Of a stretch of 64,000 nucleotides of DNA, positions 44,517-55,590 are shown in pieces. The translations under genes were made by a program, and so were the position numbers. The notes under the pieces are model-generated. The model was given only the letters and a program-made list of their open reading frames with translations, had not been told where the DNA came from and made no database searches. Every line of letters starts with the position of its first letter. The first letter of the stretch is position 1. Origin of the DNA: Pictodentalium vernedei (lineage: Eukaryota; Mollusca; Scaphopoda; Dentaliida; Dentaliidae); NCBI GenBank assembly GCA_031216915.1, contig CM062294.1, forward strand, positions 29,961,128 to 30,025,127. Direction: 5' to 3'.

Positions 44517-44764
44517 TTAACCCTTTACCCAATGCAAACAATATCAAATTTTTTTAATTTAAATCTCTTTTTAAATTTTTTTCAAAAAATTTCAACAAAA
44601 CCGTATCATGTGACCCCTCACTGAAACGAGCTCAACGAGCTCGTTCCAAAGAGGGGTCATATGATATGGTTTTGTTAAAATTTTCCGAAAAATAATATTT
44701 TTTCAGCAGCAGAATCTGCAGATTAGGCGGACGGATGCGGGTGATTCGTTGGGTAAAGGGTTAA
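44517..44764. mobile_element. piggyBac-like MITE with TTAA ends
   Basis: TTAACCCTTTACCCAATGC and GTTGGGTAAAGGGTTAA are the ends. The central palindrome is GAAACGAGCTC|AAC|GAGCTCGTTCC within GTGACCCCTC/GAGGGGTCAT arms. Same family as 17092-17340. Confidence 0.7.
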
Positions 44765-45334
44765 TGCCACGATTATGCTCTCTGGAGTCAATCCCTTTCA
44801 CTCCAAATGTCTTGTCCAATTTAATTACTGCTTTCATTGTCCGCGTAATCTCGGGTGGGTTTAATACTTTTGTCTCACCTCAGACCTAGGATATTCATGT
44901 AACATTCGCTTGCGCAGTAGTGTATATCCTAATTTCTTTCCTTGGCAAAGCCAGCTCCAGTCACTGTTTCTTTGACAGTTTTTCTGAATACTTTAAAAAC
45001 GTCAATGACAGGAGCCTGCTCACCACGGAAGAATTGTATCAAAATTAATGATGACCATGTTTGTATTCAATTTTTTGTTGAGTTTCAGGCTTGGCAATCT
45101 AGAAAATTAAGGGGTGCAAAACAGTTGCCCTCCTCAGATTGCTTGTGAGTGCAATTGCACCTGAAATTTGCAATGCAAAAACTTGTATGCTATTTTGGTT
45201 ATATTCACTTCAAGGTATTAATATTGCGACTGAAAAATTGTACTACATTCAGCTACATAGTGGAAACATTGGCACACACATCTTCTCATTAGTCAAAATA
45301 TTGCATTCAATTCTTATGTGACTGTCTTCTACAC

Positions 45335-45468
45335 TTAAAATCTATCAAAATGCGACACAGAACAGGTCGTGAATTATTGTGAATCAATGCAACATTGACA
45401 AATCGTCCCCTGAGTTCCAATATGTTCTCTGTGCTAACTCAGGGGACGAAATGATAATAGATTTTAAA
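45335..45468. repeat. Foldback repeat
   Basis: Outer arms CTTAAAATCTAT and ATAGATTTTAAAG, inner arms CGTCCCCTGAGTT and AACTCAGGGGACG. Confidence 0.6.
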
Positions 45469-45769
45469 GGCAGTCCCAAACAGGTCTAGCATTCCAGAAA
45501 ATCAAGAGGTGCCAAAAATTGCCCTCCTCAATTTTTTTCTGGGCGTGCAGCACTCCTGCACTCCTAAAGAATGCTGGGCCTGCATGTTTATATTTATATT
45601 ACACGGATCTGTTGAAAATTCTTTATTATACAACTATATGTAGCTACTTTTAATACATTTACTGAATACATTTAAATTTCGTGGTCAATTATTAAAGAAA
45701 AAATATTAACCCAGGCTGAGTTAACTTTTACCAAATTGAATCTGACTCAACTTATGATGGTATATGAAA

Positions 45770-47205
45770 AGGTTCTGATTGGGGGCTCGCGAGATTTTCA
45801 AAGAATATTCCACATATTGCACCAAGTAAAAATTTAAGCTTCAATAGGGAGCCCAAATATTAATCAAGGAACTTGATTTGAACAAACTTGAATTTGGCCC
45901 TCTTAAGGATGCTGTATACCAAATATTAAAAGATTCTGACTGGTGGATCTGAAAGAAGAACATTTTTAAAGATTATTCCCCATATTGCTTTAAGATAATA
46001 TTCAGGTTCCCATGGAGAGCCCAATTATTAACCAATGGACTTGACTTGAACAAATCTAAATCTGACACCCGTAAGGATTCTGCATACCATATATCAAAAC
46101 ATTCTGATTATAAAGGTACTGGAGAAGAAGAGTTTTAAAGATCATTCCTCATACTGGACTGAGTTAAAATTTGGCCTACAATAGGGAGCCCAAATATTAA
46201 TCCAGGGACTTGGTTTGAACAAACCTGAATCTGACCTCCCTAAGGACAGTGTATACCAAATATCAAAAGATTCTGACTGGTGGATCTGAAGAGGATATAT
46301 AAAGATTATTCCTCATATTGTACAAAGTTATCATTTGGGCCCCCTCAAAAAGATTCAGATGGAGATTCTTTAAGGAGTACTTCCAATATTGCACCAGGTT
46401 AAAATCTGGGCTCCTGTATTGGTCCATATTTGAACCAAAGGACTTAATTTTAACAAACTTGTATCTGCCCCCCCCCCCCCCCCCCCCCCCCCCGCACCCA
46501 CCACCCTCCCCTCCTATGGATGCTAAATTCCAAATATCACAACATTCTCATTCGTGGTTCTGGAGAAGCAAATTTTTTTCATTTTTGGAACTCAACATTT
46601 TTTTGATTCTGCCTATAGTACACCCGGACACAACCAATGCCAGGTTTTTTTTCTTCATACCAAATAAATGTTCTCTATTTTGTGTGGTTTAGGAACTATG
46701 CGCATCAAAAAATATTTATACTTTAAGCTCCTGTGGTTCCCACAGAGATCTGTGAAATTGTTTTTTTGTATGAATCAATAATACCACATACCAAATTTAG
46801 TTCAAATCAGCTCATCAGTTCAAAAAATAGAAATTTTGGGCGGGGCAAAAATTCCTGCCCCTCCAAATGCAAAGGCCTTTCATTTGAACAAAATTGAATT
46901 ACTTGATTCTGAACCTCAAAAGAAAGCGCAGTACCAAATATCAAGTCATTGTGTGCACCTATTGGTTCATGAGGAAAAGATTTTTGTAAAATTTGGGAGC
47001 ATTTAACCACACCCCATCCCTATGAATTGTGGCATGTTAATTTCAACAAAAATGAAATTGCTATGTCAGAACAAAGAATCACCTCAAATTTAAATGAAAT
47101 CAGCCCAGCGATTTTGGAGAAGACACAAATACCATGTTCACGGACGACAGACAGATGCTGAATGAGCACAAAAGCTCACTCAGACTTTCAGGTGAGCAAA
47201 TAAAC
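45770..47205. repeat. Long interspersed repeat with ~180 bp internal units
   Basis: Same family as 17835-19110: GGGAGCCCAAATATTAA, ACTTG.TTTGAACAAAC, AAGGATGCTGTATACCAAAT and GATTCTGACTGGTGGATCTG recur from 45835 to 46320. It ends near CACTCAGACTTTCAGGTGAG. It includes a long poly-C run (46469-46498) and short ORFs that are not genes. Confidence 0.6.
46469..46498 (+). repeat. Poly-C homopolymer
   Basis: A run of roughly 25 to 30 Cs. The exact length may be unreliable. Confidence 0.7.
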
Positions 47206-47299
47206 GTCTACATCATTCTGTCATCCTGTTATGTGTATATTCATTTTTTGTTGCTTAAATTATATATTTGTATATTGAATATTTTTAGATACAACTTGT

Positions 47300-47654
47300 T
47301 ATCAGTCTTTTAATTTTGAAATTAACTGAAAATTTTATTATAAATCTACGGGATACTGTTTCTGAAGAGACATTCTTGGATTTAATACTACATCTACCAG
47401 CTGGTAACTTTCTTCAGAAGATACTTCACCACTGGATTACTGGATTCTGTCAAACTGTACTTTGGACTAATTCTATAATTGATAAGTACCATAGTTTTTT
47501 TTATTTTCTGTAACCCAATTAGTGTAAAAGATCTTTGTATCATTTTTTTTTTATATCAATTTTTTTTTAATTAAATTTCAGAATAGTTAAATTCATAGTT
47601 TTGTTGCTGATTCTCAGATTTCTTTCTGTTACCAATATCATTAATAATTCCACA
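47300..47654 (+). repeat. Inverted partial LTR of the gypsy element
   Basis: Matches the reverse complement of about 53544-53895 and ends ...ATTCCACA at 47654. The LTR lies in the plus orientation, opposite to the LTR at 53544-54468 and to the coding strand. It lacks the outer ~570 bp. It abuts the pol remnant just where reverse transcriptase would be expected. Confidence 0.65.
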
Positions 47655-47699
47655 GCGTAACATCAGGCAGTAAATAATCCATTTTATTTTGTAGATCTC

Positions 47700-48659
47700 T
47701 CAGAACATCCGAGTTCTGTAACTTAGAGGTACATTTTCGCCGCCTTCATGAACATCCTCCACAGGAATTTCCACCTCATCCATGTGGGCGACTGTTGAGA
47801 CGGGTAGAGAGCTTGGTTCTCTCTCATAATATGCTTTCAACATATTTATATGGCACAGCTGAGTATTTTTGAATCTATCAGGAGTCTCAACAACATAATC
47901 AGTATCACTGATCTTGTGCTTAACAATATAAGGGCCTGAATATCTTGCTTGTAAAGCATTGCCCTTTAAAGGGAATAATACTTGCACCTTGTCCCCAGGT
48001 TTAAAGGTGCGAAATTTCACCTTTTTGTCATACCAGGTCTTCATATCACTCTACACTTTCTGTAAATGTTTATTTGCCATTTCTCTGGCCTGGTGCAATT
48101 TTTTCTTAAAAGTGGACACATAGTCCAGAAGAGAAATTTCAGGTGGCTCTTCCTCGAGCCATTTCTCCTTCAAAGCAGTGAGTGGACCCCTCACTGAGTG
48201 TCCAAACACTAATTCAAAAGGGCTGAACCCCAGAGATTCCTGTACAGTCTCACGGACTGCAAATAAGAGGCGATGTACTCCTTCATCCCAATCCTTCTCA
48301 TTATCCTCCCCATAGGCCTTTATCATGGTCTTCAGTGTTTGATGGAAGCGTTCAAGAGCACCTTGACTTTCGGGATGATAGGCACTTGATGTGTACTGCT
48401 TAATTTTGAGCACATACATCACCTGCTGAAAAATGTTTGACATAAAATTTGAGCCTTGGTCTGATTGCACTGACCTGGGTAGACCGAAAGTCGTAAAAAT
48501 TTTTATCAAGGCCTTAACTATTGTTTTAGTTTTAATATTTCTTAGACGAATAGCCTCAGGAAATCGTGTAGAAGTACATACGATGTTAAGAAGATATTCA
48601 TTTCCAGATCTTGTTCTAGGCAATGGGCCAACACAATCAATAATAATTCTACTAAATGG
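47700..48659 (-). pseudogene. Gypsy integrase catalytic core and C-terminal domain
   Basis: The core begins at PFSRIIIDCVGPLPRTRSGN (first Asp) and continues with VQSDQGSNF (second Asp) and ALERFHQTLK (Glu), with 35 residues between the last two: DD35E. A TAG stop at ~48049 (QKV*SDM) splits core from C-terminal domain (FKPGDKVQVLFP, ARYSGPYIV). The frame closes early at 47700 through a frameshift. The upstream zinc-binding part is displaced to 50591-51010 by an insertion; removing 48666-50590 and one CTCCTC joins AFEE to PFSR in frame. Confidence 0.85.
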
Positions 48660-48665
48660 CTCCTC

Positions 48666-50590
48666 AGTAATACATGTATGTCATGTTCCCCTACAGGTCT
48701 AGGTTGGATGACCTCGGTGGATGACCTCGGAAGTGACATCATGTCACGTGACCTAGTGGCACCATGTTGTGTTGTCATGGTAACCCGTGGGAGCGGCCAT
48801 GTTGTGACGTCATCTCCATAGTGATACGTGGTGTGAGTGCGCATGCGCAGCACGTGTTGTTAGGGTGATACGTGTTTCCGTCGTCCATTTTGTATATTGG
48901 AGGCCGCCATCTTGGTTTCTATGGTAGCACGTGATTGCTATGTTACCTAAGGCCTACAATAGGGCAGGGGTATGTTCAGAGGGTAGTATGGTCGATTGAA
49001 TCGGAGTATTTTCTGGAACGACTTCCCTGGATAATTACCACAAACAACCCGACAACTTGTATTATTTCGAATTCTTACAGAATTCTCTGCTTCTATCTAT
49101 ATATGCAATAGTTTACGTCTCCCTAGGCATGTTCCTTTATTCTAGAGTATACTCCAGTAGCGTAGAAGAGCCTATTAATTGGAACAGCTTTACTTATTAT
49201 TACTATATTTATCAATTTCTGGTCTATTCTTGTTAGTTCTGACCCTATTCCAAGTACTCTTGTTGTTTCATTTATCTAGATTATAACTAACCAATCAGAT
49301 TGCTTGATTTCCCATATCTCCCTTCTGTATAACAAAAGACTATATCCAATGGCCATATCCCATGGAATCCCATTTTTTGCAAAACACCCGTGGCTATGGA
49401 ATCCCTTTTTGTCGTATGATGCCATGAGGGCTATGTAAAAGCCCTCAATGAGTCCTCATTTATTATCCCTCATAGCCTCATTGAATTTTGAGGTTATGAG
49501 GACCATTAAAAATCCCTCAATGAGGTATAATTTACTACGACTCTTATCCTCATTTCAGTATATAACAGGTATATCCTATGGAATCCCATTTTGGAAAATG
49601 CCTGTGACTGTGGAATCCCTTTTTGTCGTATGAGGCCATGAGGGCTATGTAAAAGCCCTCAATGAGTCCTCATTTACTATCCCCCATAGCCTAATTGAAT
49701 TTTGAGGTTATGAGGACCATTAAAAATCCCTCAATGAGGCATAATTTACTACGACTTTTAGCCTAATCTCGGCATTTGAGGATACCCATGGCCTGGTATT
49801 GTATTATTCGAGGATACCTATCGAGGATACCTTTTATAGGATACTTATCTGAGGATACTATATAGGCTGTACATATCCCTACAGGTATCTTGCTGGTCCT
49901 TAGTACTATTAATCCACCTGATGCTTTATGTTATCCTATGACTGGTATAGGTAGTATGCAATGCTAGGCATAGGGGTATTGTGGGTAGGGATACTGCCTG
50001 GTAATTTAGAATGGTACTATAGTAGGGTCAGAACTAACAAGAATAGAACAGAAATTGCTAAATATAGTAATAATAAGTAAAGCTGTTCCAATTAATAGGC
50101 TCTTTTATGCTACTGGAGTATACTCTAGAATAAAGGAACATGCCTAGGTATTGCATATATAGATAGAAACAGAGAATTCTGTAAGAATTCGAAATAATAC
50201 AAGTTGTCGGGTTGTTTGTGGTAATTATCCAGGGAAGTCGTTCCAGAAAATACTCCGATTCAATCGAACATACCCTCCAAACATACCCCTGTCCTATTGT
50301 AGGCCTTAGGTAACACAGCAATCATGTGCTACGATAGAAACCAAGATGGCGGCCTCCAGTATACAAAATGGACGATGGAAACACGTATCTCCCTAACAAC
50401 ACGCGCTGCGCATGCGCACTCACACCACGCATCACTATGGAGATGATGTCACAACATGGCCGCTCACGCGGGTTACCATGACAACACAACATGGCGCCAC
50501 TAGGTCACTTGACATGACGTCACTTCCGAGGTCATCCACCGAAGTCATCCAACCTAGACCTGTAGGGGAACATACATGTACACTACTACT
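48666..50590. mobile_element. Long-TIR element in gypsy integrase, possibly Polinton-derived
   Basis: 1925 bp with TIRs of about 560 bp (48666-~49240 and ~50030-50590) starting AGTARTA...TTCCCCTACAGGTC. The 6 bp CTCCTC flanks both sides (48660-48665 and 50591-50596), and deletion of element plus one CTCCTC restores the integrase frame. A 6 bp duplication, long TIRs and an AG start are Polinton/Maverick traits, but no Polinton gene is present. TIRs carry TGACGTCA (48805-48812) and TGCGCATGCGCA (near 48838). The core has two ~220 bp direct repeats (~49345-49790, AGGGCTATGTAAAAGCCCTC). Confidence 0.65.
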
Positions 50591-51010
50591 CTCCTCAAAA
50601 GCAGGGATTGGTTGAAGGGGAGCAGGAGGAATCTTCTGGTTGGGTTTTCCTACAATTTGACAGGTGTGGCAGGTTTTACAAAATTCGACAACATCCTGTC
50701 GAAGCTTGGGCCAGTAAAAACACTGTTGAATACGAGAGTAGGTTTTCCTAACTCCCAAATGTCCAGCCATTGGATTTCCATGAGCCAGGCTTATTATTTC
50801 ATTCCGGTATTTAGTGGGGACAACTATTTGATAAATAACCTCCCAATCACTATTGGAGGGTACTTCTGGTGGTCGCCATTTCCTCATGAGTACATCAGAA
50901 TTTTTAAAATAACAGACAGGGTAGTTTTGGGCTTCTGCCTCTGTTAGAGCCCTTTCACGTGGCTCGGCAAGGTCAGGATCACTTTCCTGTTCCTGAATTA
51001 AAGATGTCCG
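50591..51010 (-). pseudogene. Gypsy integrase N-terminal zinc-binding domain
   Basis: The frame from SRTSLIQEQESDPDL through YFKNSDVLMRKWRPPEV leads to the HHCC zinc domain: HGNPMAGHLG, FYWPKLRQDV and CKTCHTCQ. It ends at PIPAFEE, where the long-TIR element is inserted. It is out of frame with the protease region upstream by one base in a GGGGGCC run. It binds the cDNA ends during integration in intact elements. Confidence 0.85.
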
Positions 51011-51021
51011 GGAAATGACAT

Positions 51022-51730
51022 TCAAGGAGGCCCCCTATCACTCTCAGGTGTAGTGGCCTCTTTACAATCTCTGGAGGAGTCATCACACTGACTCAAAAAT
51101 GTCTGAGACAAATCAATGTCTTCAGAATCCGTAATTCTGTGACTGTTCTTATTCTCAGCTTTGCTGTTCAAATCAACACAATTGAGGTTGTTATCAACCT
51201 CAGCTTTCTTTGCCATGGACCGAGTCACAGCACATGCTGGAAAGGCAAAAGGAAAACATTCCTTCAAATTAATAATACTTTCATCTGTGCTTGGCTTATC
51301 CACCACTTGAGGTTCTACAGTGACTTTGTCACCAGCTAAGTCATTTCCCAATAATAAAGAAATACCTTTTACAGGTAGAGTAGGTCTGATTCCTACTGTC
51401 ACAGTCCCATTTACTAAACTACTTTTTAAATTTATTTTATGAAGTGGGACATTTAAAGAATTTGACTCAATACCCGATATTAGAACTTGTGCCCCTGTAG
51501 CACTTTCTTCATAAAATGGCAAAATGCCTTCTAACATTAAAGACTGAGTAGCCCCTGTGTCTCTCAGTATTTTTATTGGTAAGGAACAGTGATTATCCCC
51601 CTCAAGGGAAACAAAGCCTTCAGAAATAAAAGGCTTATAATTTTCTAAAGCATCTTTCTTTATTACATAATTTTCAGGGCATGGAGCACATGCTAGTGCA
51701 TTCTGTGAAGTAGAGGACTCATTTTTTCCT
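51022..51730 (-). pseudogene. Gypsy aspartic protease region
   Basis: In the frame after gag, ILRDTGATQSLM gives the retropepsin active-site DTGA. LLLGNDLAGD is the usual second protease landmark (LLGNDLAG) in this lineage. A linker with VTRSMAKKAE leads towards integrase. An extra A in a run of six near 51723 separates it from gag, and another single-base indel separates it from integrase. The protein would process the Gag-Pol precursor. Confidence 0.75.
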
Positions 51731-53306
51731 TTTTAACAGCCAGCAATCAGATAATAAATGACCTGGTTTCTTACAATAATTACAATTTTTAGTTGAACTG
51801 TTGGGTCGTAATGGTGATGGGCTGGCATTAGAGGTTTTGTTTTCACCAAATTTCTTATTAAATTTGGGCGGGGAAAAGTTTGGAGGATTGGAAGGATGGG
51901 TTTTATCTGAAGTTGGTCTAGGTACACTTTGGAAAGAATTCTTGTGAGGCCAAAAATTTGTGGAGTTACGACTCATTTTATGAGTTACGGCATAGTCATC
52001 TGCTAGTACTGCTGCTCTGTTCAAAGTGTCAACTTTTTGTTCATCCAGGTGGGCCTTTATATCTGAATGTATCTTTCCTTTGAACTCTTCAATTAGCATC
52101 ATTTCTTTTAATTTAGAGAAATCATTCCCTATTTCTTTTGAATGGCACCACCTGTCAAATAAATTTTGCTTCTCTCTGGCAAATTCCACATGAGTTTGAT
52201 TTTCGTTTTTATAATAATTTCTGAATTTCTGCCTGTAGGCCTCTGGAACAAGTTCATATGCCTTACAGTTATAACTAGAAGTCCTGTCACGAATAGTGCG
52301 CTTATCTAGGCTTAATTGCACGTTGGAATTGCGCGCAATTGCCATACCGAATGGCATCCAAAGCACGGCAGGTTCTCCTGGTTACTCATAGCAAACACAT
52401 GCAATATTTCTGCCAATGGACCTCCGGGTTACCCGGAGGCCCATTGTCTGAAACATTGCTTGAGCACAGGCCATATGTACAGAATTTGATAGCTTTACTT
52501 GAGCCATAACGCGTACATTAACGCGCATATCAACGTGCTATTTGTGCGCATTTCATGACAGGACTTCTAGTTTTAACTGTAAGTATAGCCTCTTTAACAA
52601 TGTCATAATTATTGCTTTACTCAGAAGATAGAGCAGAATAGATTTCTTGGGCCTTCCCTTTCAAAACACTTTGCAATAGCAAAGTCCAGACATCCCTTGG
52701 CCACTCTAAACTTGTTGCCACTTTTTCAAAATGTAAAAAATATTTATCAACTTCTTATTCTTGAAAGGGGGGAACTAGCCTAACATGTTTAGTTGCATCA
52801 AATCTACTTGGGGAAATTACATTTGAGCCTTGACGTTGAGATTCTAATTCTTTTATTTTTATTTCCTTTTGGGCCTGAATTTCAATTTCCCTTAAATGCA
52901 TTTCTTTTTGAGCCTGAATTTGTTCCATTTCTTCTTGAGCTTCTAATTCTTTTTATTTTAATTCCCTATCCTCTTTTTCTTTTTGACTTTGAGCCTGAAT
53001 TTGTATTTGTTCTCTTTCTTTTTGAGCTTCTAATTCTTTTAATTTCATTTCGTTTTCCTGTCTTTTCATTTCTCGTTGCATTTCTAATCTCTTTAGTTCC
53101 AATTCTAACTTTTTGAGTTCAAGGGCATCAATGGGTTGTGGTTCAGAGGGGGGAGTTTCAGACTGAGGCAAAAGGCCTTCCTCCATATAATAATTAACAA
53201 TGAGCTGTTTAAGTTTATGCTTGTTCAGACCAGGGGTGGCAGGTAATTTTAGATACTGTGCAAGTTGAAATAAATCCTCCTTCTTAAGAGATTCTAAAAG
53301 GGCCAA
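51719..53306 (-). pseudogene. Gypsy gag, interrupted by stops and a MITE
   Basis: Starts MALLESLKKEDLFQLAQYLK (53306) followed by a SAP-like helix pair. A very Glu/Lys/Gln-rich coiled coil spans about 53150-52830. After the MITE at 52264-52581 it continues as a SCAN-like capsid segment (AYELVPEAYRQKFRNYYKNE) and a CCHC knuckle, CNYCKKPGHLLSDC. At least three in-frame stops lie upstream of the MITE (near 52953, 52760 and 52620). It would form the capsid in a working element. Confidence 0.8.
52264..52581. mobile_element. CAGTTAAAACT-type MITE inside gypsy gag
   Basis: TA-flanked and full length, with TIRs CAGTTATAACTAGAAGTCCT and complement. It splits gag between VKEAIL and AYELVPEAYR. The centre is AATGGACCTCCGGGTTACCC. 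Confidence 0.8.
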
Positions 53307-53309
53307 ACT

Positions 53310-53543
53310 ACACGTGTAGGAGAGCTTTCAAAATCAGAAATAAATTCTGTCACAATAAATACCATGATGAAAAAGGTTTGCTGGTTCACAGATTATATGA
53401 ATAATAATAATACTGAAATTTGTCTAAAAAAATTTAAATGTTTTGAAAGTGATCCAAAATAATAATTGCACTATGCAAATAAAGCTTTCACGTTATCTTA
53501 CGTATATTCAATCTCGGCAACAAGCCCCCAATTTCTGTTATGG
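53310..53543 (-). other. Gypsy 5' leader with primer-binding region
   Basis: Between LTR and gag. Immediately inside the LTR the minus strand reads CCATAACAGAAATTGGGGGC, the position of a primer-binding site. I cannot name the tRNA. Confidence 0.5.
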
Positions 53544-54468
53544 TGTGGAAATATTATTGATATTGGTAACAGAAAGAAATCTGAGAATCAGCAACAATAA
53601 CTATGAATTTATCTATTTTGAAATTTAATTAAAAAAAATTAATATAAAAAAAAATGATGCAAAGATCTTTTACACTAATTGGTTTACAGAAAATAAAAAC
53701 AGTGGTACTTATCAATTATTGAATTAGTCCAAACTACAGTTTGACAGAATCCAGTAATCCAGTGGTGAAGAATCTTGTGAAGAAAGTTACCAGCTGGTAC
53801 ATGCAGTACTAAATCCGAGAATGTCTCTTCAGAAACAGTATCCCGTAGATTTGTAATAAAATTTTCACTTTGAAATTTCAGCAGTCTCTAATAAAATATA
53901 ATAAAATTCAAATGGACTAAAAATCCAAGAAGTATTGGCGCCACAGGTAATTTCCAAATAATCCAGTAGAATCCTGGCTTTTCACAAAATAATATTATTC
54001 TGTTTCACAGAAAGTTTGAATTCTCTTTTCCAAGACGAATAGTTTCTCTTCAAAATTCTCTTTTGGAATCAATCTTCCAAAATCACAAAGAAGCACTGCT
54101 TCTATAATAAATGCACTGTCCTAGAACAATAATATTCTCCAATGGAAATAACTGAAGTGAGTCTTTCTGAATGGCTTTCTAAAAAAAAGAGGTTGTTTTT
54201 TTGTCTGTTGACAAACCTTCATATACATGTAGTAACCAGATAGAATGTTCCAGAAGATGAAAATTCTAACAGTTTCTATCAGTCTCCAGGTGATTCTGTC
54301 ACAATCCAAGTAAACAAGGTCCCTGACCTACTTAAACAATCAGCAGCTATATGTACAATATATTAGTGTAACAAAGATGTAAACAAAGTCACTGAGTGCA
54401 AATGAGTCAGACCAGTCAGAAAATGCAGAAAAAAATATCTATCTCAATATAATATGGGGGCTATAACA
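53544..54468 (-). repeat. Gypsy 5' LTR
   Basis: On the minus strand it runs TGTTATAGCCCCCATA... to ...ATAATATTTCCACA, so it has TG/CA ends, and is 925 bp long. The outer flank (TTGTGACAAAAAACTGATTG) is the tandem repeat also found at about 25470. The inner ~350 bp are repeated in inverted orientation at 47300-47654. Confidence 0.7.
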
Positions 54469-55196
54469 TTGTGACAAAAAACTGATTGGACGTAATTTCA
54501 GTACAAAATGACCACTGGCAGCTATCTTGAATTTTGGACCACACCCAGAAACACTCATTATCATCCCAAGGGGATAATAAAGGTACCAAAGACGTTTCGT
54601 GAAGATCGGTTGATAAATACAGCCTCTAGCCCGAGCCGTATTGACATGTGTACTTACAGTGTATAAGTAGCACTGAATAAATCAAAGTTCATCTAATTTG
54701 CATAATTTCTGCACAAGAAAAAAACCTGTACTATATGTGATGTATTCCATGTTACTAAACATTCATACAAAAATTTATTCAAATCAGAACTTTCATACAG
54801 AAGTTCTGTACAAAAGACTGATTGCACTAATTTGGGTACAAAATGGCTGCTAGTGGCCATCTTGAATTTTGGACCACACCCAAAAACACTCGTTCTCATC
54901 CCACAGTGATAACAAAGGTACCCAAGAATTTTCGTAAAGATTGGAATTTGGTTCATAAATACGGCCTCTAGCCTGAGCCGTATAGAAGTTGTGTACAAAA
55001 AACTGATTAGACCTAATTTCGGTACAAAATGGCCACTGGCAGCCATCTTGAATTTTGGACCGCACCCAGAAACACTCATTCTCATCCCATGGTGATAACA
55101 AAGGTACCCAAGACGTTTTGTGAAGATCGGTTCATAAATACAGACTCTAGCCTGAGCCATATTGTGTACTTACTGTGTGTAAGTGGCACTGAGAAA
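54469..55196. repeat. Tandemly organised long repeat, left part, split by DIRS copy 3
   Basis: Same family as 25100-26898 (CCATCTTGAATTTTGGACC, AACAAAGGTACC, AAGATCGGTTCATAAATA units). It stops at GGCACTGAGAAA and resumes at 62183 with ATCAAAGTTCATG. Confidence 0.7.
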
Positions 55197-55498
55197 GTTA
55201 AAAAATTTATAGTAATTTATATATTTTTTATACTTACCAATGACCCAGACATAGCTGGTGCTAACTCTTAAAATATAGGGCCAAACACAAATTTTGCCCC
55301 CCAATCCCCAAAATTTGCATCTAAAACTAAAGAAAACATGTCCTGAAAGGCCCTCCACACCTCGCCCCCACTGCGCATGCGCAGTGTCAAGGACGTTCCG
55401 AAATTGGCGCCATTTATCATTCTAATAACCAGTGCCTGGTAAGCGCTATGTACTCAGCGGGGAGGCAAGAGTTCCCAACTCCTGGGAGGGCCATCCCC

Positions 55499-55590
55499 GT
55501 CTGGGTCATTGGTAAGTATAAAAAATATATAAATTACTATAAATTTTTTAACATTTTTATACTGTACCAATGACCCAGACATAGCTGAAT
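55499..55590. repeat. Internal complementary region (ICR), DIRS copy 3
   Basis: Reverse complement of left terminus plus right terminus, joined at 55552|55553. It lies just inside the left ITR, that is, 3' of the recombinase in the coding direction, as in DIRS elements. Confidence 0.75.

Larger units (their letters stand above)
43715..44924. mobile_element. TA-flanked non-autonomous element with two nested MITEs
   Basis: Imperfect ~40 bp TIRs start CACTACTGCGCAAG and share TACATGAATATCC..GGTC. TA lies at both outer edges. It encodes nothing. A CAGTTAAAACT MITE (44169-44486) and a TTAA MITE (44517-44764) sit inside. The TIR tips contain the half-site TGCGCA. Confidence 0.5.
47655..53309 (-). 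mobile_element. Decayed Ty3/gypsy element, copia-like order (gag-PR-IN)
   Basis: The minus strand carries gag, protease and integrase in that order, with only ~100 codons between the protease region and the integrase zinc domain. RT/RNase H is therefore not in its usual place. Ty3/gypsy elements of the Gmr1 type have integrase ahead of RT, and the tail after integrase (NSDVLRDLQNKMDYLLPDV, in another frame) looks like their IN-RT linker. RT itself is missing; an inverted LTR fragment follows. Frameshifts, stops and two inserted elements (48666-50590, 52264-52581) show it is dead. Confidence 0.7.

Noticed and set aside
46318..46692. 124-residue ORF with a proline tract
   Set aside because: The prolines come from a poly-C homopolymer inside a dispersed repeat; no support as a gene.
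48666..50590. 8-9 bp duplication (ATACATGTA) for the long-TIR element
   Set aside because: ATACATGTA is part of the inverted ends. Only CTCCTC removal restores the integrase reading frame.
53544..54468. Two direct LTRs flanking the gypsy element
   Set aside because: The second LTR-like segment (47300-47654) is in opposite orientation and partial, so it is not a normal LTR pair.
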